This document shows, piece after piece, positions 23,033 to 28,598 of a stretch of 28,598 bases of DNA. Below the pieces are notes generated by a model that did not search any database, had not been told where the DNA came from, and saw only the letters and a program-made list of their open reading frames with translations. A program made the position numbers and the translations under genes. Within the stretch, counting starts at the first letter, position 1. Each line of letters starts with the position of its first letter. The stretch comes from Candidatus Sumerlaeota bacterium (lineage in GTDB: Bacteria > Sumerlaeota > Sumerlaeia > JAFGJS01), in the NCBI GenBank assembly GCA_016928995.1, contig JAFGJS010000154.1:1-28598 (forward strand), read 5' to 3'.

Positions 23033-24010
23033 TTATTGGTTGAATGCGCGGAAGAGCCAGGCGGGTCTTGATGCGTCCGGCTCGCTTTGATTGATCGCGC
23101 GGATGAAGCTGTATTGACCGAGCGATTCCCTGCGGCGCTTGCAGGATTTCCACACCTTCATGCTGTTGATGAGATGATTCGTGGCGTGCGGATGGACGTC
23201 GCTGGTGTACGCGCGGTCGATGCGGAAGCCCAGCTCGCCCAGCCAGCGGCGCAACTCGTCCAGCGTGTATTCGCGATTGTGGCGGCCGTATGGCCCGTAG
23301 CCGGAATACGGATCGTAGATGTTCTCCCCGGCGAGCATGCGCGCGACGTTCTCCAGCCGCGCCACGTTCGGCGTGGTCAGGATGAGCAGTCCGCCGGGCC
23401 GCAGGACGCGCTTGATCTCAAGCATCGCACGCAGCGGATCCGCCGTGAGGTGTTCCAGGATTTCGCAAAACAAAACGGCGTCGAATGCGTCATCGTCAAA
23501 GGGAAAGCGGTCCTGCTCGACATTGAAATTATAGTATCGGCGCTCGATGCGCCCGCCGTCCGCCGCCAGTTGATATTGACGGGCGACGCTTTCCGGCTCC
23601 GTGCCATAGTAATTCGCGAGGATCAGGCCGTACTGGCGGAATCGTTCCAGCAGCGTGGTCATGAAATAGGGATTGGCGCCGAGTTCCAGCAAGGCGCCGG
23701 TTTGAGCGGGAATCAGCTCCAGCGTATGCAGAAAGCGCAGGAACGACGCGTCCAGATAGCCGCGCATCACGCCCGGATCGACGCCCTCCAGTTGCACTTG
23801 CTCCAGCAGCTGACGCATCGAGTCGAGGCTTTGCCCCGGGGGCAACGGCGGCGGTATGCTTGTGCAGGGAAATAAGGCCGATTCTCCGCCCAGCAACTTG
23901 TTTTTCAGGCAGCGTTTCAATCCAGCCGGGAGGCGGGACTTGATGCTGTCCGGAATGCAGTATGCTAATTGCGTGAAACGCATGTTAATCATCTCGCTGA
24001 ATTGCGACAT
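23033..24010 (-). CDS. Class I SAM-dependent methyltransferase
   Basis: The 325-residue protein has a Methyltransf_11-type domain in its second half: motif I LLELGANP (107-114), motif II/III FCEILEHL (181-188) and motif IV-V VLRPGGLLILTTPN (202-215). About 95 residues precede it and are helical, which resembles methyltransferases from polysaccharide and lipid-glycan clusters. The acceptor is unknown. The ATG at 24010 has no clear ribosome site; ATG 23992 or 23983 are alternatives. It is the first gene of the minus-strand run that includes the synthase and ole genes, but it may equally belong to a separate unit with the propeller gene. Confidence 0.85.
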   Translation of the reverse strand: MSQFSEMINMRFTQLAYCIPDSIKSRLPAGLKRCLKNKLLGGESALFPCTSIPPPLPPGQSLDSMRQLLEQVQLEGVDPGVMRGYLDASFLRFLHTLELIPAQTGALLELGANPYFMTTLLERFRQYGLILANYYGTEPESVARQYQLAADGGRIERRYYNFNVEQDRFPFDDDAFDAVLFCEILEHLTADPLRAMLEIKRVLRPGGLLILTTPNVARLENVARMLAGENIYDPYSGYGPYGRHNREYTLDELRRWLGELGFRIDRAYTSDVHPHATNHLINSMKVWKSCKRRRESLGQYSFIRAINQSEPDASRPAWLFRAFNQ

Positions 24011-24150
24011 GGATTAATGATCCGGCGATCATGTCGAATAATCGAACCTGTCTGAAAGAGCGTCGCACAACCCATCCGATCCGTGCAAGGCGCAAGCGGG
24101 ATTTTTCTTATCGTCTTGCCATGCCGGTGATTGAAAGGCGTTGATTTCTA

Positions 24151-24178
24151 TTGACGCAGGCGGATTACTATCTACATT
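24151..24178 (+). promoter_or_regulatory. Possible promoter for the DUF4034-ankyrin gene
   Basis: TTGACG (24151-24156), a 16-base spacer and TACATT (24173-24178) lie about 47 bases upstream of the chosen ATG at 24225. The spacing is one base short of the optimum and the -10 matches four of six positions. Confidence 0.4.
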
Positions 24179-24224
24179 GAATTAAATTGATATGGTTATA
24201 AATCCATCAAGTTGGAGCCGCATC

Positions 24225-26249
24225 ATGAGATATTCAATGGTATGCTGGATCGTTGTTGGCATGATTGTTTTCGGCGCGGCAAGCGTTTCAAGCGCCGATG
24301 AGATGATCGAAGGAAAATCCAAGGATCTGTATTACTACGATAAATATATACAGGAAACACAGACCTTGATCGAGCAAAAAGATTTTGAAGGATTGGATCG
24401 GTTATTCAATGATTTGCTGGAGACTCGCGAGATATATACAAGCCGGAATTGGCATGCTTCAACAGTCTTTGGCAAATTGTCGGTATTTATAGATACTGAA
24501 CCCAAACGCCGTAAAAGTCAGCAGTGGGTGCGCGAGTGGCGCGAAAAAAATCCGTCATCTGTTGCAGCGATTGTATTGGAAGGACTCGTGGAAATTAAGC
24601 TGGCATGGGACGCCCGCGGCGCAGGTGTGGCCAGCACTGTTAAAGAAGAAAGATGGCCGATATTTAAGGAGCATCTACGTAAAGCGGAGAGCCTGTTTAA
24701 AGAAGCGGAAACGCTCAATCCCGAATGTCCCATGATTTATGAGAACTGGATTACGGTAGGCATGGGTTTAGGATATTCCAAGGAGGAATTGGATCAAATT
24801 GTGCAAAAATGTTTTAAAATCCTTCCGCTTTATCCGATGGTGATGAACAAATACGCTTATGCGCTGGAGCCGAAATGGGGAGGGATGCCCGGCGATATCG
24901 CGCTGATGGCAGCGCGATACACTGCGCAATACAAGGACGCAGGAGGCGGTTTTCTCTACGCATATATCGCCACAAACCGGCTTACTGACACGAGCGAGCC
25001 GCATACAATACCGTTTCAGCGCAAATATGGGTTTTCCTGGGATCAATTGAAAAAAAGCTATCTTGAATGGGGGCTTTATAATAACGAACGTTATCAGGAT
25101 CGCTATGGCTGCTACGATTTCTGCTGGCTCGCGTGCGAATATGGCGACCGCGAACAGGCGGCGGAAATTTTTAAAGTCCTGAAACGCAAACCCGGGGACG
25201 ATAACTACCATGAATTCGGCGATGCCGGCGTCTTCGAGGAATGGAAGAAATGGGCGCTGGACGGCGGTCCCATACCCGATTTTAAATTGCACGAGGCTTG
25301 CTACCGGGGCGATCGTGCGAAGGTCAAACAATTGATCGAACAAGGTTACGACATCAACCGCCGAGATCGGAATAACCGCACTCCGTTTTGGGCCGCAGTC
25401 AGCGATGGATATTGGCAAATTACAGCCGACTTGGTGCGGGCGGGCGCCGATCTGAACCTTGATTATAATGGATTCATGCCATGTTATTACGGCTATCGAT
25501 CCAGTGCGCTGATGCAAGCGTTGATCGATCGCGGAGAAGAACTGGATTTTTCGGCGCCCAGTCCGCAAGGATACACCTTTGGTTACATGTGTGTGATCAA
25601 TGATAACATCGATTCATTGAAAATGTGGCTGGCTCATCCGAGCTGCGATGTCAACGTGCATAACGGAGATAAGGGCGAGCGATACACAGCGCTGCACGCG
25701 GCGGCAAATAAGAACAACGTGGCGGCGGTGAAACTGTTGTTGGATGCCGGCGCGGACATGACCGCATACGAGATCGATGGAGTATCACCGTTACACTTTG
25801 CAATCACCTCCAATAGCAACGACGCAGCGTTGCTCATGATTAATTACCCAAACGCTCCCCTGGATCATCAAAATCAGAGTCAATACACACCTTTGCATCT
25901 CGCGGCGATGCTTAGAAACGAAGATACTGTGGCGGCGTTGCTTGAGAAGGGCGCCAATCCCAATATAAAAAATATTCACAACCACACCCCATTCAGCCTT
26001 GCGGTTGATGAAAACGACGCCGGTATTGTGCGTTTATTCATCGAAAAATCCAAAAGTCCGGATCTGAATGTGGAAACCAACGAGCGCCTGACACCGTTGC
26101 ATCATGCGGTTCTACATAAAAATGCAGAAATCGTCAAACTGCTGCTCGAAGCGGGGGCGGAGACAGAGGTGCATGATACGAAGGGGCGCACTCCGCTGGA
26201 TATTGCCAAGGAAATGAACGACGTGAAGATCATCGCCCTGTTTAAGTGA
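24225..26249 (+). CDS. Exported DUF4034-ankyrin repeat protein
   Basis: The 674-residue protein has a signal peptide (MRYSMVCWIVVGMIVFGAAS, cut after SSA at 24). Residues about 35-340 match DUF4034: WREKNPSSVAAIVLEG, AWDARGAGVAST, a three-helix repeat EHLRKAESLFKEAETLNP and YALEPKWGGMPGD. From about 352 to the end run roughly nine ankyrin repeats, the clearest being TALHAAANKNNVAAVKLLLD, TPLHLAAMLRNEDTVAALLE and TPLHHAVLHKNAEIVKLLLE; two central repeats are degenerate. Ankyrin repeats bind proteins; the DUF4034 function is unknown. GGAG with a 7-base spacer decides ATG 24225 over the upstream in-frame ATG at 24192, which would place 11 odd residues before the signal. It is divergent from the methyltransferase gene and stands alone. 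Confidence 0.88.
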   Translation: MRYSMVCWIVVGMIVFGAASVSSADEMIEGKSKDLYYYDKYIQETQTLIEQKDFEGLDRLFNDLLETREIYTSRNWHASTVFGKLSVFIDTEPKRRKSQQWVREWREKNPSSVAAIVLEGLVEIKLAWDARGAGVASTVKEERWPIFKEHLRKAESLFKEAETLNPECPMIYENWITVGMGLGYSKEELDQIVQKCFKILPLYPMVMNKYAYALEPKWGGMPGDIALMAARYTAQYKDAGGGFLYAYIATNRLTDTSEPHTIPFQRKYGFSWDQLKKSYLEWGLYNNERYQDRYGCYDFCWLACEYGDREQAAEIFKVLKRKPGDDNYHEFGDAGVFEEWKKWALDGGPIPDFKLHEACYRGDRAKVKQLIEQGYDINRRDRNNRTPFWAAVSDGYWQITADLVRAGADLNLDYNGFMPCYYGYRSSALMQALIDRGEELDFSAPSPQGYTFGYMCVINDNIDSLKMWLAHPSCDVNVHNGDKGERYTALHAAANKNNVAAVKLLLDAGADMTAYEIDGVSPLHFAITSNSNDAALLMINYPNAPLDHQNQSQYTPLHLAAMLRNEDTVAALLEKGANPNIKNIHNHTPFSLAVDENDAGIVRLFIEKSKSPDLNVETNERLTPLHHAVLHKNAEIVKLLLEAGAETEVHDTKGRTPLDIAKEMNDVKIIALFK

Positions 26250-26323
26250 TATGCTTCTGGCGTGTACGGGTTGATGTTAGGGGTGCATTTCTCACCGCCC
26301 AACACGGTTCAGGTCGTCAGAAA

Positions 26324-26398
26324 CTCTTGCTCATGCTCTTGCTCTTCAGGCCATGCGGCATACTGTTTTGTTGAGCAAGAGCGAGAGCAAGAGCAAGA
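26324..26398. repeat. Inverted hexamer-array element B (CTCTTG ... GAGCAA)
   Basis: The left arm CTCTTGCTCATGCTCTTG (from 26324 to 26346) faces the right arm of GAGCAA/GAGCGA units (26373-26398) across 26 bases. The right arm equals that of element A at 6765-6797 minus one hexamer. It would form a long hairpin; no gene lies between the arms, unlike the array pair around the four-helix-bundle gene. Confidence 0.65.
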
Positions 26399-26527
26399 AA
26401 TGTAAAACCGGGATCAATTTGAGATGCGCCGGATGGCCCGGAAACCGGATTTGCCGCATTCCGGCGGAGGGGGTTCATTCTATCCTTGAATGAATGGATT
26501 CTTTCGATCCATACTCGTCGCAAATTG

Positions 26528-26561
26528 GCGCACGGGGTGACGCACAACGCATCCCGTGCGC
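26528..26561 (+). promoter_or_regulatory. 9-bp hairpin in the leader of the zinc-ribbon gene
   Basis: GCGCACGGG (26528-26536) pairs perfectly with CCCGTGCGC (26553-26561) around a 16-base loop, about 100 bases upstream of the ATG at 26660. There is no U-tract, so it is not a standard terminator; it could be a leader structure or another repeat. Confidence 0.35.
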
Positions 26562-26659
26562 GCGTTCCCTCAGGATGATCCCTGGAGCGGCATTGGCTCG
26601 ATGCCTGGCTGGGATTGTGCGGTTTCATGTCGAAAATGAGCGTCAAAGGAGATTGACTC

Positions 26660-27223
26660 ATGCAATGCACGAGTTGCAACTCGGGAACATTGCGCCCTAA
26701 TTATCTGGATGCCGCGCTGCTTTGCCATACCTGCGACCATTGCGGCGGACATTGGCTTTATCTGGGCGATTACCTGCGCTGGCTGGAGCAGAATCGCGAT
26801 TTTGACATCGTCAACGACACCAATACCCCGGTGCAGGCCGTGATGGACAATGTGGCCGAGGCGACTCCCGCCATGCTCTGCCCATATACCGGCGTGGTGA
26901 TGCTGAAATACCGCATTTCGAAAGACCTGGAGCACCGGCTGGACTTGAGTCCGAGCATCAATGGCATCTGGCTGGCCAAAGGCAAATGGGAACTGCTGAA
27001 ACGCGAAGGTCTGGCGGGGCGGTTGAATGAGATTTTCACCTCGACCTGGCAGCGCCAAATCAAGGAAGGCCGGACGCGCGACGTGATGGAGCAAAAATAC
27101 ATCGAGGAGTTCGGCGCGGAGCGCTACGCGCGCCTCAAGCAAATCCGGGCCTGGCTGGATGCGCAGAGCAACCGCCGCGCGATGCTGGCCTATCTGCTGG
27201 ACGATGATCCGTTTTCGGTTTAA
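26660..27223 (+). CDS. Zinc-ribbon (zf-TFIIB type) protein
   Basis: The 187-residue protein begins MQCTSCNSGTL with Cys3 and Cys6, followed by CHTCDHCGGHW with Cys25 and Cys28: a CxxC-CxxC zinc ribbon of the zf-TFIIB type, in which the second knuckle is followed by GGxWL and a G-Y loop. A second, degenerate copy seems to follow (CPYTGVVMLKY ... SINGIWLAKGKWELL), having lost most cysteines. The last 80 residues are charged and helical. Such proteins are common, cytoplasmic and uncharacterised. AAAGGAG 8 bases before the ATG at 26660 fixes the start. It is convergent with the transporter gene. Confidence 0.85.
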   Translation: MQCTSCNSGTLRPNYLDAALLCHTCDHCGGHWLYLGDYLRWLEQNRDFDIVNDTNTPVQAVMDNVAEATPAMLCPYTGVVMLKYRISKDLEHRLDLSPSINGIWLAKGKWELLKREGLAGRLNEIFTSTWQRQIKEGRTRDVMEQKYIEEFGAERYARLKQIRAWLDAQSNRRAMLAYLLDDDPFSV

Positions 27224-27262
27224 TGGATTTTCCGCAACGGAATTCACAATATCGATTGATGC

Positions 27263-27294
27263 AACGCCGGGAGCCGATCAGGCCTTCCGGCGTT
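27263..27294. terminator. Possible hairpin between convergent genes
   Basis: AACGCCGG (27263-27270) pairs with CCGGCGTT (27287-27294) around 16 bases. It straddles the TGA of the transporter gene and lies 40 bases after the zinc-ribbon gene. Neither side has a clear T-run, so the terminator call is weak. Confidence 0.3.
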
Positions 27295-28504
27295 CGCCCA
27301 TGTGACGGATGGGGATCATCATGAAAATGGACGCCAGAATCGTGGCGAGAGCCAGGCAAACCGTGGCCGGCATCGAGATGTGATTCAACAGGAAGTAGCC
27401 TAAAAAGGGCGCGAGGATGCCGCGCAGGCCGCAGAGGCAGGTGTGCACGGCCATGTACTTCGCTGTTTGCTCTTCAGGCGCGAACTTCGTCACCCAGAGC
27501 TGCCAGGCCACGGCGCCGCCGCCGAAGCCTGAGCCGAGAAACATCGCCCCAACCACCAGCGATAAAAATCCCGGCACAAGAAAGTAAATCGCGTGGCTGG
27601 CCAAAAAGCAGCAATTCAAAATCATGCGCAGATAGATGAAGTTGAAGCGGTCGAACAGCCGCGCCCACACCGGAATCATCACCAGCCGCGTGAGCTCCGT
27701 GACCACGATAATCACCAGCATCACGCGTTCCGGATTGAGCTGGATTCCGTAGCGGGCGTTCGTAATGAATTCGATGCGCTGAGGATTGAGCATCAAATTG
27801 GCGAAGCCGAAGACGAACCAGGCGAACAGCACGTAGCCGAAGGCGGGATTTTCCCAGACGACCTTGAAACTCAGGAAGGGATTGGCTTCGGCGCTGGGGC
27901 GGATGTTAGTGGACGGCAGCCGCAGAATCGCCGCTCCGGCCAGCAGGCCGAATCCGGCCAGCACGCAGTAAAGCAACCGGAAATGCTCCATTCCGGCATC
28001 GAGCCAGGCGCCGCCGAACTTGCCGGCCAACACGCTGGAGAGGGAAGAGAGCACGACCGTCAGTCCATAAACCTGCCCCCGGACGCTCGCGCGATAGTTG
28101 GCTTGATAGATGCCCGTCAGTAACGGCGAGGAGAGCGCGGCGCATGCGCCGCCGAGGGTGGCGCAGACGGCGAACGTCAGGCTTTGCATCGAGATCGCGC
28201 AGGCAGCCAGGGCCAGCGCGGTCAGGAAAAACGGCAAGGCGGCGGCGAAGGTGCTCTTGCGCAGCATTGGCGCCCAGGAGGTGTAGAACAGCGAGATAAG
28301 CAGGCCGATGGAGGCGGCGGAGGCGATCAGCGCCTTTTGCGTTTCGCTGGAATCGAAGTATTCAATGGCGATGAGCAGGGAAAAGGCCTGCGCGCTGCTG
28401 ATGACCACGCCGAAGCTGAATCCGCGCAGCATGTCCCAGGGGAATGCACGGCGGCCGGCGGCGGACATTTCCCGCCAGAGATGAGGAAAGTATTGCGTTA
28501 ACAT
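27278..28504 (-). CDS. MFS-type transporter
   Basis: The 408-residue protein has about twelve hydrophobic segments in two halves of six, with a central cytoplasmic loop near LRLPSTNIRPSAEANPF (about 195-211). RASVRGQVYGLTVVL in the first half and WARLFDRFNFIYLR at the start of the second are MFS-like loop motifs. The length fits the family. The substrate is not predictable. The ATG at 28504 lacks a strong ribosome site; upstream there are only 46 bases to a possible end of another minus-strand frame, so it may be a downstream gene of an operon that continues outside the window. Confidence 0.85.
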   Translation of the reverse strand: MLTQYFPHLWREMSAAGRRAFPWDMLRGFSFGVVISSAQAFSLLIAIEYFDSSETQKALIASAASIGLLISLFYTSWAPMLRKSTFAAALPFFLTALALAACAISMQSLTFAVCATLGGACAALSSPLLTGIYQANYRASVRGQVYGLTVVLSSLSSVLAGKFGGAWLDAGMEHFRLLYCVLAGFGLLAGAAILRLPSTNIRPSAEANPFLSFKVVWENPAFGYVLFAWFVFGFANLMLNPQRIEFITNARYGIQLNPERVMLVIIVVTELTRLVMIPVWARLFDRFNFIYLRMILNCCFLASHAIYFLVPGFLSLVVGAMFLGSGFGGGAVAWQLWVTKFAPEEQTAKYMAVHTCLCGLRGILAPFLGYFLLNHISMPATVCLALATILASIFMMIPIRHMGERRKA

Positions 28505-28550
28505 GAATCAGGGCAGTGTTAGCCCATGTTCCGCAGTTTAAAGGATGTAG

Positions 28551-28598
28551 TTATTGATTTTGTTGGGCTTGTTTTTCCAAAACGGTGATTTTCTTCAC
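28551..28598 (-). CDS. Possible C-terminal end of a minus-strand gene (edge fragment)
   Basis: Read on the minus strand from the window edge, one frame gives VKKITVLEKQAQQNQ and then TAA at 28551. The charged, helical composition is protein-like and the stop lies 46 bases before the transporter ATG, as in an operon. A second frame is also open over this stretch, so the call is tentative. Confidence 0.25.
   Translation of the reverse strand: MKKITVLEKQAQQNQ

Larger units (their letters stand above)
26250..26659. other. Intergenic region with element B and two hairpins
   Basis: These 410 bases precede the zinc-ribbon gene. They hold the inverted hexamer element B (26324-26398), a 7-bp inverted repeat CGCCGGA/TCCGGCG (26427-26433 and 26460-26466) and a 9-bp hairpin (26528-26561). 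Open frames here are low-complexity readings of the repeats. No clear promoter was found. Confidence 0.5.

Noticed and set aside
26317-26679. Minus-strand frame with an LALALALA tract
   Set aside because: The tract is only the translation of hexamer element B, and the frame overlaps the start of the zinc-ribbon gene.

Overview
The window is a GC-rich bacterial chromosome segment with no rRNA, tRNA, CRISPR array or recognisable transposase. The organism cannot be fixed from sequence alone. Several traits point to the PVC group (Planctomycetes, Verrucomicrobia, Lentisphaerae, Kiritimatiellae) or a nearby candidate phylum: an exported PQQ-like propeller that starts its mature part with DWPQWRGP, a DUF4034-ankyrin protein, a 23S-intervening-sequence type four-helix-bundle gene, and many small palindromic or low-complexity repeats. 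This is an inference.

Left part (1-8.5 kb): the start of an unidentified minus-strand gene with a near-consensus promoter; an NrnA-type DHH phosphoesterase; a soluble PAS-PAS hybrid histidine kinase; a FAD-dependent amine-oxidase-like oxidoreductase; an aldo/keto reductase with a two-cluster [4Fe-4S] tail; a GNAT acetyltransferase broken by a one-base frameshift; and a lipoprotein of unknown function.

Centre (8.5-24 kb): nine minus-strand genes in a row, with gaps mostly under 150 bases. In transcription order they are a SAM methyltransferase, a PQQ-like propeller, a 2404-residue KS-CLF-AT-DH-DH synthase resembling the PfaC/Pfa3 subunit of polyunsaturated fatty acid synthases, a four-helix-bundle protein, oleA, a polytopic membrane protein, oleB, an RDD membrane protein, and oleC. 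OleA (head-to-head acyl condensation), OleC (beta-lactone synthetase) and OleB (beta-lactone decarboxylase) are three of the four enzymes of long-chain olefin biosynthesis; oleD (the reductase) is not in the window. The synthase has no visible ACP or KR domain, so it needs partners encoded elsewhere. The best reading is a secondary-lipid locus in which a PUFA-synthase-like enzyme supplies, or helps desaturate, acyl chains that Ole enzymes join into a polyunsaturated hydrocarbon, ketone or beta-lactone.

Right part (24-28.6 kb): an exported DUF4034-ankyrin protein, a small zinc-ribbon (zf-TFIIB) protein, and an MFS transporter.

A second theme is a set of short repeat families threaded through the locus. 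Inverted arrays of GAGAAC or GAGCAA hexamers occur at three sites, and at one of them they flank the four-helix-bundle gene. A REP-like 33-base hairpin occurs as an inverted pair whose two halves differ by compensatory stem changes, with a third copy near 1.47 kb. There is also a 10-bp-stem palindrome and a 9-mer array, both read in frame in the synthase linker, and an inverted TCAGAATTCAGA repeat that forms the tail of the membrane protein gene.
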